From Aphrophora alni (lineage: Eukaryota > Arthropoda > Insecta > Hemiptera > Aphrophoridae): 64,000 bases of DNA. Below are positions 25,308 to 38,271 of this stretch, piece after piece. The stretch spans positions 123,819,362-123,883,361 of the forward strand of contig OY740765.1 in NCBI GenBank assembly GCA_963513935.1. The letters run 5' to 3'. Each line of letters begins with the position of its first letter. Within the stretch, counting starts at the first letter, position 1. Below the pieces are notes generated by a model that saw only the letters and a program-made list of their open reading frames with translations, searched no databases and was not told the DNA's origin. Both the position numbers and the translations under genes were made by a program.

Positions 25308-25922
25308 AGCTTTTTTTCCGTTCTGGGCTGTGAAAGCCACCTTCAGAGGCCTCACCGGCGTCGACCTAAAGATCTTTTGCCGCCCCAATTTCCTTCCTAC
25401 ACCCAACTAGTGATACCCGTCATCCTTATGAAGGAACAGATACTACCAATAGGGTTATCTAGGATGGTTTCCATCTCTTTCCCCGGCAGGCCTAGAGAGT
25501 ATAGCCTGGCTCGTCCCAACGCCTCACACTCTAAAAGAATGTGTTCTGCGGACTCTTCAGCCAAACCACATTTCCTGCAAGTATTGCCTGCAGCAATCCC
25601 TATCCTGTGTAGAGGTTTTCTGGGGTGACAGTGGCTCGTTAAGAGCCCAACCACCCACCTCATGTTATCTCTTCTGAGAGAGATGAGTTGTTCAGCATGT
25701 TTCTTGCTTGGTTTAAATAACCTTTTTGCAAGTCTACTAGTGGTTGAATTCGTCCAGGCCATATTCATCCCCTCCCGTATCCACGTATCAACCGCTGCTC
25801 TGGCATGTTCATAGGAGATCCCGAACACCGGTTCCGGGCCCACGAAAGGGGATTCTGAACCTGACCTGGCTAATTCATCTGCTCTCTCATTACCATCAAT
25901 ACCTGAGTGGCCAGGAAATCGA
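25308..25922 (-). mobile_element. 3' fragment of an RNase H-bearing LINE
   Basis: The minus strand reads through the end of an RNase H domain (PGHSGIDGNERADELARSGS, with the conserved His and the final Asp) into a C-terminal region ending at 25397. That region has CRKCGLAEESAEHILLECEA, a C-x2-C-x8-H-x4-C zinc knuckle. A GC-rich 3' untranslated part follows and ends in a short A run (GAACGGAAAAAAAGC) near 25310. RNase H after the reverse transcriptase points to the I/R1/LOA side of insect LINEs. The element is strongly 5' truncated at about 25922. Confidence 0.82.
25397..25915 (-). pseudogene. RNase H end and zinc-knuckle tail of LINE ORF2
   Basis: The frame is open from the truncation point to the TAG/TAA at 25397 (about 170 codons). 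The RNase H signature (GHSGIDGNERADELA) is outside the ATG-started frame but in phase with it. RNase H would remove the RNA strand after reverse transcription. No polymerase domain remains, so the fragment is nonfunctional. Confidence 0.8.
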
Positions 25923-25924
25923 GC

Positions 25925-27055
25925 TTACTATTTTGATGAAATTATTTTTATTTTTCATTATTTAGAAATTATACCGCGACTAATTACAACCGACACATTT
26001 TTTATTAGCATACCTTCTTTCTTCGGCGAATTTCCCGAATTAACGCTGAATCCGAAATACGTTTACTAAATATTGAACAAAATTAATTTGTTTTCCCCCA
26101 AAAATTATAATAGTAATTCCAAATTAAGTTACAACGTTACGCATCTCTTTTATTTCTACCTAGGATATCCCACTTAATTACTGACCTAGACTGCGTCGCT
26201 CGAGGTCAGATTATGATTTCCTTCTTTCATTTTGATTTAACCAGCATGTCAATTTACGGTGGGAGACCTATCCCGGAGGGCCCACCCTTAATATGTAACG
26301 GGAAATTAGGGGAACCTCGGGACTCACAGTCCCAAGACTGAAATCCCAAAATTGAAGACAATATTATGTATTGTTATATATATGTTAGCCATATGGTGAG
26401 AATCGAAGATGCGTGCGCACACATACTCGCATCCAGCGTTAATACGGGAAGCGTCGCCTGAATTTTTTGGCTGAAGAAAAAAAAAATTTTTGTCGGTAAA
26501 CCGTCAAATCAGAACTTTAACTTAATATAACTTAATAACTAGCAATTATAAGTGAAATATTATTCTTTTAATGATAAACTTAAACGTTTTTCTTACATCT
26601 TATAAGTTCAAGGGGCTTTTTGAATTTAAAAACAGTAATAAACTAGAAAACTCGCGTAAAATTCAATGTATATAAGGGTGGTGGTTCGCCGGCCACACTT
26701 ACATCTGGCGGCTATTGCCGCCCTCAATTATGATGTTTTACGATTACGATGAGAATTTTTAGACTACGATGAGATCTAGTTCATAATAATAGGTCATTAG
26801 AAGAGTGTAGATCAATATGTCAACTGAACACCTCTACAATAAGAATATCACTTCCTTATTTTTTTATAGTCATTCTGTTCAATATAATGCGGTATTGTTA
26901 AATTGTTAGTGTGAAATACATGAAAAATGTATAGTGCAGCCCGGAGTTTACACGCGAAAGACAGATGTGGTTGGAAGTGACGGGGGGGGGGGAGGTCAGT
27001 CAAAATAACAAACACCTCCAAAAAAAAAAACGCGCGAACATCGATCTCTCAAAAA
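25925..27055. other. Spacer with GC-richer patches
   Basis: No coding region. A patch at 26255-26335 (GGGAGACCTATCCCGGAGGG, CCTCGGGACTCACAGTCCC) stands out in base composition but I cannot identify it. A G10 run lies at 26981-26990. Confidence 0.35.
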
Positions 27056-27059
27056 GTCG

Positions 27060-27292
27060 TGAATATGTCTAAGGTATAAGCCAGGCACTGGAAAGGTCGC
27101 AATAGTGGTATCTTTATATCAAGCCCCCAAAATGACGCAAATGCATTTAAAATATAAGCCAGGCACTGAAAAGGTGGTAATTGTATACACGGTATAACAT
27201 TTATACTCAGGCACCCAAAAGGTGGCCTTTATGTCTGATCGTATAACCGCTCCAAGGTCAGGAATCGCCAGGCACTCAAAAGGTCTTATACA
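27060..27292 (-). repeat. AGGCACTCAAAAGGTC minisatellite, locus 2
   Basis: Copies: CCAGGCACTGGAAAGGTCG, CCAGGCACTGAAAAGGTGG, CAGGCACCCAAAAGGTGG, CCAGGCACTCAAAAGGTC, with CTGATCGTATAA between. It is the reverse complement of the motif at 10.91-11.32 kb, ending in CTTATACATG before a TA tract. Confidence 0.65.
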
Positions 27293-27293
27293 T

Positions 27294-27317
27294 GTATATA
27301 TATATATATATATATAA
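27294..27317. repeat. (TA)n microsatellite
   Basis: TA tract bordering the minisatellite. Confidence 0.9.
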
Positions 27318-27635
27318 ATTTACGTAAAGTTAAAATTGTAAAATTTGAAACTTTACTCTATTTTTTTCGAAAATGATGTGTTTATGGTCAATTTGGACTG
27401 AATTTATGTGCACGAGTTCATTAAATTCTTTAAAGCAAACCCTTACAAAATAAAATTTGTCTAAAATCATCACTTTTATAGTGGAATTCGTAACAATGGA
27501 TATAAAATAATATAAATTTTAAATTGGCAATTTCAATTTGAAATTCATATTTAAAAAGTTATGTTAGGTTCAGTACATAGAAACAAACATATTTCCTCTG
27601 CCATTAATGTGTTCAGTGTAATAATTTCTGTATAG

Positions 27636-27637
27636 AA

Positions 27638-27688
<51 letters not shown>
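27636..27688. repeat. (TA)n microsatellite
   Basis: A long TA tract followed by TTTCACTTACATAAAAGAAG. Confidence 0.95.
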
Positions 27689-27689
<1 letters not shown>

Positions 27690-29030
27690 CACTTACATAA
27701 AAGAAGTGAAATCCCACCAAAACTGTTCCCAAGTTTATTTTTGTAATAAAAACAAATATTTTTTATAAAATTTATGTTATTTTATAATATTTTATATATT
27801 CTAAACAAATTTTGTTTAGAAACCAATATTTTTCTAAGTGTCTTCAAATAACAACTCAAGTGAAGCAATTGGTTGCAAATTTTGTGGGTTATATTTTTGT
27901 GGGAAATTACTTGGCGCATAATATTTGAGATTTTGTAAATATTTTGGGCTATAATGTATTACAAAAATAAAATTGCAGACGATATTTTAGACTGCCGAGC
28001 GTCTTAGGTGTTAGGTTGCTTGATGATGCCGCAAGGCGAAACAATTGTAGCTCATTTATATTATAATAATAATTTTGAAACTAGCTTTATTGCTTTATTT
28101 TATCCTTTAACAATACATATTAATTTAACAATTTTGTGATTTAAATCTAAGGTGATTATTAAACAAAATCTGGCTTTATCTTGCAACAAAGATGAGTTAC
28201 CAACTAATTTTAAAGAATATAATATGTAAGTGAAATTTCAAAAACATTCGTAATTTGCCAATTTCATAGGTTGTTACAAACTAGCATCATAATTCGAAAC
28301 GTGATTATTTATCAATTGTAGTTAGGACGTGTCCTCATTTTTTCTTCAATTACTGTATATATTTTAAAATATATTAATGGTATTTCAACGTACGATTATA
28401 GATTTATTGTTATAGATTGATTTATAAATCAGGGTGCAATAAAACTTCATATATAAATAAAATACCAATTAACATGTCATACATGTGTAGGCGTAGGCTT
28501 ATATAAATGTTAAGCCCATAGACATAAAACAATGAACGAAATATTTAAAAATATTCTGAAATAATCTATCATGGTAATTAACAGTTTTCATGTTTTATAT
28601 ATAAAAAAGATTATTTTTAACGATATTTAAAAAAAAAATTACTTAGTCATTTATCATAACAAAACATAATAGCAATTTTATATAAACTGTTTCGTTTTAA
28701 AATATCTGTGTTGTTTTCGGGTAAACAAATGTGTGATTCTTAACAATAAAAAATTACAAAATGTTTTAGTTAGTTTTTATATTATACAGACTAAAATAAA
28801 TATTCACATATAAATAAACACCAACAACAGTAATACATTCAGCAACATATCGCAAACGAGTATTTATTGTCTTGCATGTAAAAGTCAACATAAAAAAGAA
28901 ATGAACATAATATTAACCAAGATTTAGACTTAATATAGCATGGCAAAAAATAGTTTTATTGTTTTATAATTTCAAAACAGAACTATTTCAAATAACCTGT
29001 TAGTAGCATAGTGTGTCGCATGCTATCCAT
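27690..29030. other. AT-rich spacer
   Basis: Apart from the GAAAC hairpin, nothing is identified. Confidence 0.4.
28019..28044 (+). other. GAAAC hairpin motif (Penelope/hammerhead-like)
   Basis: TTGATGATGCC-GCAA-GGCGAAAC: a short hairpin between TGATGA and GAAAC. See the family at 50.5, 51.9, 54.8 and 58.2 kb. The strand-I/III context is not conserved here. Confidence 0.35.
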
Positions 29031-29036
29031 CGTTCC

Positions 29037-30501
29037 ATGCTCTGTTTTAGTTTATAAACCCAACACACGTTAAAAAAATATATACAGTCTGCCAGAGCCT
29101 CATATTAGCCTAAGTATTTTACTCATTTACATAATATTTTCAGTAAGAAAATCTATTTTGTCAATGACAAAGATAGTGTATTATTTGAACTCAAATTGTA
29201 ATTGAACGCTTTATTAGAATCGGCTTAGCAGTTTATGAGTTAAAACTATTTTTTAATGGCAAAAAGAGGAAATCCAGAATTTCCGATATATTTCACTCAT
29301 TTTCGGAGGTGAAGATACTTTGCAACAGTTACAGAAGCAAAGAAGCGACTTATTTTTTCGACGGTACCTTTAAAAGTTGTCCCAAGCAATTTTTTCAACT
29401 ATATACTATACACGTGAATATTGGACGTTCTGCCACAGAAACAAATGTCTGCCCTGCTCTGTATGCTCTCCTCCCTGACAAAACTGAGGACATGTACTTC
29501 CACATACATATGCCTATAAAAGAATCTTTTCCTACTGTGAAGCCTTCCACAATAAAACTTGATTTTGAAGTATCTATGATTTCTGCAATTCAACGTGTCC
29601 TACCACACACATGAATCTCAGGATGCTCATTTCATTTTAGCCAAACTATATGGCGGAAAATCGAAACAATAATGCTTACATCAGAATATATTAAAAAATC
29701 AAAACGTTGCAAAGATATTCAGAAGATGTGCTGCGTTGGTGCCTATTCCACTTCAACAAGTTGATGATGGCTGACACACTATTATAGAGGACACTCTAAA
29801 AGACAATGTCAAAAAAGCAGAATATTTTACTACTTCGTGGAGCTGTGGTTAGAAAACCCTGTCATAACACGGAGTATCTGGAATGTTCATCTTCATACAA
29901 ACAAACCAGTAGAGGGGTGGAACTCCAAAGTTAAATACCTTAGTACGAAAACCATAAAAAATATTTTTTTCTGATAGAGAAACTGAAAATAATAACTATG
30001 GATGTGTCATTCATTTTTAAAACGAAGGAACTAGGAAAAAGTGGAAAAAGAAAGAGAAAAATCTTCAAAATGTTTGACAAGAGAATAAAAAATATCCTTT
30101 ATGACCTCCAAAAAGTGTGGAGACTTGAAGAAATATTTAAGCGCTTTAAGCTATGTAAATAAATCGGAATAAACAACCAAGTCACGTCGAGGCTACAAAC
30201 CGATTGTATAAATATTTATTCTAAGTACAGACGAAACCATATAGGTGATTCTATTCTAAAATAAAATAAAAAGCCAAAAAAAGTTTGAAAGTAAAAAATA
30301 TTGTTTATAAAAATTAAAATTAAAGCTTGTTTAAAACTTAACCCAAACCTCCCCGTGTGGCCCCATGGTAGCAGCTAGAAACTAGAGATAAGCTGATTGA
30401 TCTCTAGACGGATATGAGGCTCTGGCAGACTGTTTATATTTTTTAAACGTGTTTTGGGTTTATAAACTAAAATTAAATTAACTTATATTAAAACGGAGCA
30501 T
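29037..30501 (+). mobile_element. MULE-type DNA transposon relic
   Basis: Inverted terminal sequences (left ATGCTCTGTTTTAGTTTATA through CAGTCTGCCAGAGCCTCATA at about 29107, right the reverse complement at 30412-30501, with about 20 extra bp in the right arm) enclose a decayed Mutator-like transposase. No target duplication was found. The transposase makes this class more certain than the ends do. Confidence 0.75.
29309..30010 (+). pseudogene. MULE transposase fragment
   Basis: The open segment 29309-29614 encodes TYFFDGTFKSCPKQFFQLYT, then VCPALYALLPDKTEDMYFHI and IKLDFEVSMISAIQRV, the beginning of the DDE core of MULE transposases: the first Asp is in the FDGTFK block and the second in the LDFE block. 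Downstream, in other frames, GCSFHFSQTIWRKIE-like and IWNVHLHTNKPVEGWNSKVK blocks match the remaining parts of the domain. There are at least three frame changes. The FLYWCH/zinc N-terminus is absent. Confidence 0.78.
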
Positions 30502-30504
30502 CGT

Positions 30505-31600
30505 AAAAATACTTCTCGAAATTTATCGGAAACGGAGCACCCGGCACGTAACCAATACGAGAGTGTTCACAAAAATGAATGGGTTCTCTATTAAAACCTT
30601 TTATAAATTGAGAAAAAAACTAATTTAAAATTTTGAAATTTCCATGATTTTATCAGTTTTCTTGTTCATAACTCGGGTGTTATTCACCTATAACACACTA
30701 AATTAGATAAAAATTTGAAGTTTTTAAATTCTGGATTTAACCACAAGTATGAGGTTCAGAAAACTTTTGTAACAATGGTTTTAAACAAACCGGATAAGAC
30801 CCCTTGATCCACCAATATAATTTAACATTTCATAAAAGGTCCAAGAAACTTGTGGGTCTTACAGAGAATGGTGAGGTAGGTACTATGATGGCATCCACAA
30901 ACTTAATACAAATTAAATAGTTCATTATTTTATTCGCTTCTAGCATTGATAATACTTTAAATATAATATTTAATATATAATCATTTCTTTCAAGATATTA
31001 AATCTGATATTAGTTTTATCTCATTGTCTTATATTTTGTTTAAGCAAACAGATATTAACAAGATCAGAGGAAAAAATATTGATTGATTAAGTTAGACGAA
31101 ATCCACAATTTACGGCTCTGGCAGTATGAAGATAGAGAGGTTCATGAATTGTGTGTTTCATTCTTTCTGATATTTAAAACACAGCGAAAACCAGGTAAGA
31201 AGTGTATCCACGTAGTATATAAGTACACTGTACTTTACTAAATTATAAAAACCAAGAATTTTCAAGAGAAAACTTTTCAAAATTAATAAAAAGTGAGTGA
31301 AATTAATTTCATCAAGGAATTCCGTCATTTTCCTATTAGTGTAGTATAATATTCTTTTGCAGAAAATTTTCATAACAATATGTGGCAAAAAGAGAAAATT
31401 GACTTTACAAAAAATAGAAAAATCGACACACGAAATTTCCCCAAGATGTTAAGTTTACCCAAAAGAATTCCCATATAAAATCTAAAACGTAGTTGTACCA
31501 ATGTACACAATTAAATGTATTAAAGGAATTTATTTAGTTTATAATGAACCTAATTTTATAAAATTAATAATTAAAATTGATATTTATTTTTAGATTACAT
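30505..31600. other. Spacer
   Basis: No gene. GGCTCTGGCAGTATGAAG at 31114 repeats part of the MULE terminal sequence. Confidence 0.4.
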
Positions 31601-31604
31601 TTTT

Positions 31605-31872
31605 ACCATCAGGGGCTCATTTTATTGAGTACGGGCTTAGCAATCCCAAGGAGACCTAACTGGATCTACACCTTTTTTTGTTTCGTCTTGGGTTAGAACT
31701 CTCTATTTCATCTTTACTATCTAGTCTCTCTTTACCAACTGTTGTTTTTTTCCGACCCTGACACTATTAGAGTATTTGAGGGCTAGATGTCTTTATTTAA
31801 GTTATTTTCTTCTTTTTTTGATAGCGATGACGACCGAGAGGTTTTTCGTCTTTAAACAACAAGAAAAAAAAA
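31605..31872 (+). repeat. SINE-like dispersed repeat, copy C
   Basis: The most complete copy: GAGTACGGGCTTAGCAATCC, CTAACTGGATCTACACC, TCTTGGGTTAGAACTC, TAGTCTCTCTTTACCAACTG, CCGACCCTGACACTATTAGA, then GATGACGACCGAGAGGTTTT and a terminal A run. TAACTGGATCT and GGGTTAGAAC are weak box A- and box B-like segments. Confidence 0.75.
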
Positions 31873-31942
31873 TTTTAGATTTACATTATTTAATATCTTG
31901 AATTACCATTTCATTCACAATTTTTACGTTTAAAAATATGTG

Positions 31943-33233
31943 GTAATCCAATCAACCTTCCCCTGAAATTCAGTTAAGAAAATCTTTGAAATCGTTTAGT
32001 ACCCACCTTATTTTGAAAAAAAAAAAAAAAAAAAAAATGAGATCATATTAGGTGTCGCAAGACACTTTTGAAGTACCAGAATACATTAGTTTAGTAAAAA
32101 ATAAGAAATTAAAATATAAAAAATCCAGCTCAGGTTATGAATGCCTACGTTAATATGTAGATACGACGTCAATTTATGACTACGTTCGTCAAGTTAGTGA
32201 ATTTGTGATCGTTTGTTTTATTAGGTCTGACTAGGTGAATATAATATAATCAGGCCATAACATAAAATATTTGATTACCTTGATGAGTGTATTGTTATTT
32301 GTTTGTAATAAAAGCTTTAACTAAATTGGATGAATTAAATTTGATTATTTACCTATTTTCGGACCATTCTGGTTTTTGACATTTTCACCTTTTTTTATTT
32401 TTTATTAATTTTTTAAAATTTATTTATTTATTTTTTAAATATTCAAGGCTTTAAAACTAGCTCACTTAAAATGAAACATTCATTATGTGACACATCCTAT
32501 GAAAACTTACAAAATGGTGAATTTTTTAATATTACTTGTCACCTCCTTGTATGTATACAGGGTGTGAAAAACAACAATAGTCCAAGGATTTCTTAGTTTT
32601 TGGAAACTGTAATAACTTTCCACGTTGATTCAGGAAACGAAGGCGTTACCTTTATTTAACATTTAAAGGAATTTCTCACTCTTATTGGAAATTTCAAGTA
32701 GAACAAGAAAATGTTATTGATGTACATTTAAACACCAACTGGTAGCCGAGAAAATATAAATTTGTATCAAAGAGCATAGATTTTTAAGGAAAATGGGAAA
32801 TAATTGATTAATAGGTTAATTTTGGGATTTGAACTTTCTAATATGCATTACTAAGTCACATTTACTTTACAATTCAACACACAAATTTGTCACACTGATG
32901 ACCAATCACTATGTATATAGTCACCTAGCCAGAACTGATAAAACAAACATGTTAAATATTGCAGATATATGTTTTAATAAACAACATCGAGCGATTACAC
33001 ATTCACTAACTTGACAAACGTAATCATAAATATTAACATAGCATTTGCATTCGTAGTCAACTAACCAGTCCTGGATTTCGTACTTTTATATTTCTTATTT
33101 ATACTTAAGCAATGGATTTTGGTACTTCAAAAGTGTCTTGTGACACCTAATATGATCTCTATTTTCAAAATAAGATAGGCAGTAAAGGATTTCGACAATT
33201 TTCTTAACTAAATATCAGAGCAAGGTCGATTAC
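31943..33233. mobile_element. Non-autonomous element with ~260-bp inverted repeats
   Basis: The left arm (31943 to about 32215) and right arm (about 32985 to 33233) are inverted copies, for example ATCATATTAGGTGTCGCAAG and its complement near 33150, and GTCAAGTTAGTGAATTTGTG and its complement near 33010. A poly(A) run (32018-32037) and a TTATTTTTTAAT-rich interior separate them. There is no transposase. Terminal CAGGGTGTGAAAAAC at 32567 inside may mark a nested insertion. Confidence 0.75.
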
Positions 33234-33239
33234 ATAATT

Positions 33240-35980
33240 ACTAAATATATCTTAATATATTCATAGAAAACATGTTTGCAAATAAACAAACATCCTATAA
33301 TCACGACATTTAGTAAATGGTTACCAAATAGTACATTATTTCTTTTTCGGAGTAGGAAACTTCATAATTCAGTAAATGTTTTATAAATAAAAGTTAAATA
33401 GTAAGCAATACGAGTATACTTGAATTTAAAAATGAAAAATTATACAATTATTCTAATGTCTAAATATAATTTATTATTTACATTATTACTTTTATTACTA
33501 TATTTGCTAGTTCGAATTAGATATCTCAGAAAAAAAATATATATAAATCTGGAAAGAATCTAGTTTTCTTTATTCAGTAACGATGACTAGAGAGAGAACA
33601 AGAGTATACAATTTATTTCTTAAATTGAATAAACAGACTACAAAAAAAATATTATAGGAAAAAGTGCGGCTTTACTGTGACGTTTGATCTGCGCAAAACT
33701 ATAAATACTGATTATATAACAAAATATACAACATGAATGTAAAATATATACGGGCATTCAAATCAAGAAGGCTACTATTAGAATCTATGTGAATTTTAAA
33801 TGCCTGCTTAGTTCCTACCTTGTAACAGCTGTATCTACACCTGGTATGTATTCATAAGGTCTGATATTTGCAGTATTTTGAATATAACCAATACAACTGT
33901 TGTAAAATAAAAACGTCATAGACTTCAAATAATTTAATAAAATACACTTCTAACTATTCAAATAGCCTTTCGGTATTATGTACTGTAGGGAATTGTTTTT
34001 ATCCCAAATTGAAGATAAAAATAATTTAAAATCCACCCACTAAAAATCAAGTGAATAATTATTTACAATCTTTCAGAGGCTGGGAATTATAAACGATTGA
34101 TTCATAAATAATACCTACGATTACAAAATATAACATGTACTATTGAAAAGCAAAATAAAAAACATGATATTGGCTGCCATATTGGAATATAGAGGCGATG
34201 TTTCTAAATGTTGATAACATTTAAAAAAAATAGGGAAGTTTCGCAATTTAAAGTTTGTGTATCTCTTTATGTTTATATATACACAACTTAAGTTTATTGG
34301 TGGCAATTTTAAGTTGATCATAGTGTATAATTGTTTACACTAAAATAAAGATAAAAAAGGTATAACGCATAATAGCACGCATACTTACCAATGCATGTAT
34401 AAAAACATTCAACACTTATATTAAACAATTAATTAGAAATACTGAAAAATAACTTTAAAAGTTATACAAAATCGTACAAAAGTGTACAAAGTAACTACAA
34501 GGTTTCTGCAGTTTTAGTTTGAAATTTGAACAATGGTTTTGTTTTCCAGCAGCCAATTTTTGTTACGAAATGTTTAAATTTTACATGTTTTTATTTCTTT
34601 TCATAATAGATTTTAAGTTTTTAACCCATGAAGAGTAGTGGATTTAGGAAAAAACTCTGTTTGGCCTTGGCATTCTCGTATCTATCATTGGATTTTATTT
34701 CTTTTTTTAATGTTCTGAATGGAGTCGAACTAGTTAATATATACATTGTTTTTGTTACAAGTTAGTACAAGATTTTAATATACTATTAATTAATACATAG
34801 GGCCTACAAAACATCACAAGTTGTAAACAAAAAGAAGATAATAATATATAATTATCACCCGATGAATCCGGACTTATGATAAAGACTTCAGTTCCATTGT
34901 TGAAGTGTAAAATATTTTTAAACTTTGAAAATAAAGAAATGCATAAGAGGCTATATTTTTTTAAAGTTTAAAAAGTAAAATAAATTTCTCAGATTTACTT
35001 TACAGTATATAATCCAATTACTAAATATCTGTGTAATTCCAAATGGTTTTAAAGATGTTAAGTTTGTTCCTCCCAATATTCAATTTCGTATTGAAACTAC
35101 GAACATAGTATTGCAAAATACAGTGTAGTATAAGTTACATTTTTACGGTACATAGATAAAATAATATCTGAATGCTTTTTATGTAGGAGCTGTCCATCAA
35201 CTACACAAGTGCAGTAATCTACTCAGCTTTGCTGAATTAGGATTTAATAATCATAAAACTGACTCGAGATCAGTATGAGAATATTTATCTGCTTTTTAAT
35301 GTATTTCTAATAAGACATTGATTATTAACGTATATAAAATTAATTTAGTTTATAATACAAAATTATTGCTAACTTAATTACTGAACATCATAGATTCACA
35401 CATTCATACCATTACTAAGTACTACTTATTGGCAAACTTTGGATTGTACTCAAATTTAATGTATCATCCATGTAAGCTTATAACCTACATTAGATATTTT
35501 ATTATTTCAATTCGTTAGACGTAATTTAAGTATGCATACTATTGGCCCTCGAAAAAAATTTATAATATTTATGTTTCATCATTTCGTAATATAATTAGAC
35601 TTATAATGTTTGTAATATCTATTTAATAAATCCTTTACACTATATAAAAATTTAGCACTTCAATATGGAGATTTGATTTAATTATATATTTGATTGCATA
35701 GGCCATACATGATGTATTAGATCACCCGTGCTGTATGAAAGCGAGCAAAAGAAACAGTTTAGACACAGAGTTCCAACTGAAACCCCACTATATCCCACCA
35801 GAACAATTTAAGGAAAATATGTTTTGACAAAACTTAAGTGGTGTTACAGGTATCAAATGGAAACAAGATTATCAACTTTGATTACTTTATTAGAGGCATC
35901 TTTGTATGCATACTGTACAAAGATCAATGTCAAACATGTTGACAAACTGTATCTTTTAATATGACATCTCCTTTATTATT
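33240..35980. other. AT-rich spacer
   Basis: No gene, RNA or clear repeat recognised. Confidence 0.4.
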
Positions 35981-35989
35981 GAAATGAAA

Positions 35990-36885
35990 ATAAAATCTTT
36001 ACTTCTTTGTAATTTGACATGATTAACAAATCTTAATAAACATCTTGTAATAATTGACATAATATTCCTATCTTTTAAAAATAAAATAATAAAATTTTTA
36101 CATCTTTGTAATTTTACATGATTAACAAATCTCAATAAACATCTTGCAATAATTGACATAGAATTCCTATCTTTTGAAAATAAAGTCTTTACATATTTGT
36201 AATTTTACATGATTACCAAATCTTAATAAACATCTTGTAATAATTGACATAATATTCCTATCTTTTAAAAATAAAATAATAAAATCTTTACATCTTTGTA
36301 ATTTTACATGATTAACAAATCTCAATAAACATCTTGCAATAATTGACATAAAATTCCTATCTTTTGAAAATATAATCTTTACATTTTTGTAATTGTACAT
36401 GATTACCAAATCTTAATAAACATCTTGCAATAATTGACATAATATTCCTATCTTTTAAAAATAAAATATTTACATCTTTGTAATTTATATGATTACCAAA
36501 TCTTAATAAACATCTTGTAATAATTGACATAATATTCCTATCTTTTAAAAATAAAATAATAAAATCTTTACATCTTTGTAATTTTACATGATTAACAAAT
36601 CTCAATAAACATCTTGCAATAATTGACATAAAATTCCTATCTTTTGAAAATATAATCTTTACATTTTTGTAATTGTACATGATTACCAAATCTTAATAAA
36701 CATCTTGCAATAATTGACATAAAATTCCTATCTTTTGAAAATATAATCTTTACATTTTTGTAATTGTACATGATTACCAAATCTTAATAAACATCTTGCA
36801 ATAATTGACATAATATTCCTATCTTTTAAAAATAAAATAATAAAATATTTACATCTTTGTAATTTATATGATTAACAATTCTGTA
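35990..36885. repeat. Minisatellite with alternating ~91/99-bp units
   Basis: Nine copies of a unit with CATCTTG[TC]AATAATTGACAT. Starts of CATCTTG: 36041, 36140, 36231, 36330, 36421, 36511, 36610, 36701, 36792, giving spacings 99, 91, 99, 91, 90, 99, 91, 91. The 8-bp difference is an extra AAATAATA in the longer form. Minus-strand open frames of 67, 80 and 110 codons arise because the unit has few stops on that strand. Confidence 0.95.
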
Positions 36886-36889
36886 TAAA

Positions 36890-38270
36890 CCTATGTAATA
36901 ATTAAAATAACGTCTTCTATTGTGTTGTTAACTGACAGTTCTAATGCACTGCTATTAATTTTATTAATCAGACTGATAGTTAAAATTATCTCAATAAATG
37001 TAAATAAAACCTAAGATATCTAATGTTTTCTCTTTTTTAACTTGTAAAGAGGTTTACGTTATAATTTTTATTTACATTGATATTTCACTGATGGTTTTAG
37101 AATTCGACTTATCTTTACGGCATTTGCCAATTTAGGGCATTTTTATTTTGCTCTCTGTTTAATTTTGTATGTACATTATAATAATCTTTTTGTTTATATG
37201 TGTTTTCATATATAATTGTTATTTGAATATGAATTATTTAACAAATCATTGTTATCAAGTGGCATTATATGATATTAATTTATTTCTAAAAATGTATCTT
37301 TGTATAATATAACAATATAAGACGTACCGGTAGTTGATTACTTTCCTGTACTAATTTGGGTTTAACCAATTTAAAGATACATTTTTAATACTATTATGTA
37401 AAAATGTAGAAAAAAGATCTGATAGTATTCTTATCAAAATATATATTTTTAAGCTCATTTTAATTTTTGTAACAAATCTATCATAATTCTAGATGTTGAT
37501 TTTGGGTGGTAAAATTCTTCTTAATTTTCTACAATGGAGAATTTTATGTGGAGATGGTACATGCTTGATATTCTAATATAGCTAAATAAGGCTCTTTCCT
37601 GTGGTATTTAAATTTTTTTTAAAGAGATATTTATAATTTTTCTCATAAATCTACCATACCGTTAGATTAAGGCAAGGTTACGTTATTGTATATTAGGTTA
37701 TTACTGTAGTCTAAATATATATTTTATAGTATCTTAATAATACAAGATAATGTTCTTCCAGTTGTAACACCAATGTTCTCCCAAATTAAATTTGGAAGTG
37801 TGTGTGACATTAAACTGCACCACCACTACGAGAATAATGCAAACATTTTAACATCTCATATCTAATAATGAGAATAAATAATGCTTTCATTTCGCAGGTC
37901 ACTCTTTTTCACCGAAAAATCACGATTTCAAAACAATGAAATCACTGTTTATTGTTAATCGAATGGTTAATTGAAGTCTTATGGTATTTTCCTCCTGAAA
38001 CAATACAGATACAAAATATTTACACACCTATTGCAGCTATTCTATACAATAGTAATCAGCGAGAGAGAGAGAAAAGAGAAAGAAAAAATCAAACAAAAAA
38101 TTTAACAAATCTACAATGGACATAAATTGAACATTGACCTGTACTATATTCTTAAATATATACATTTACGCCCAATCATACTTACACACCTATACATAAA
38201 ACTAATATCCACAACTTATAACTATGTCATTTTCTTATCTAAACTTAAGAAGTATAAAAATATAATATAG
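36890..38270. other. AT-rich region 3' of the minus-strand gene
   Basis: Probably 3' untranslated or intergenic sequence of the minus-strand gene that ends at 38272. Several TTTATT (AATAAA on the minus strand) occur, for example near 37068. No other feature. Confidence 0.4.
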
Positions 38271-38271
38271 T

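Noticed and set aside
26255..26335. GC-rich patch considered as rRNA or RNA gene
   Set aside because: It does not match any rRNA segment I know and shows no tRNA-like fold.
35956..36689. Minus-strand frames of 67, 80 and 110 codons with repeated peptides
   Set aside because: They follow from the minisatellite; the 91-bp units shift the frame, so no continuous repeat protein is kept.
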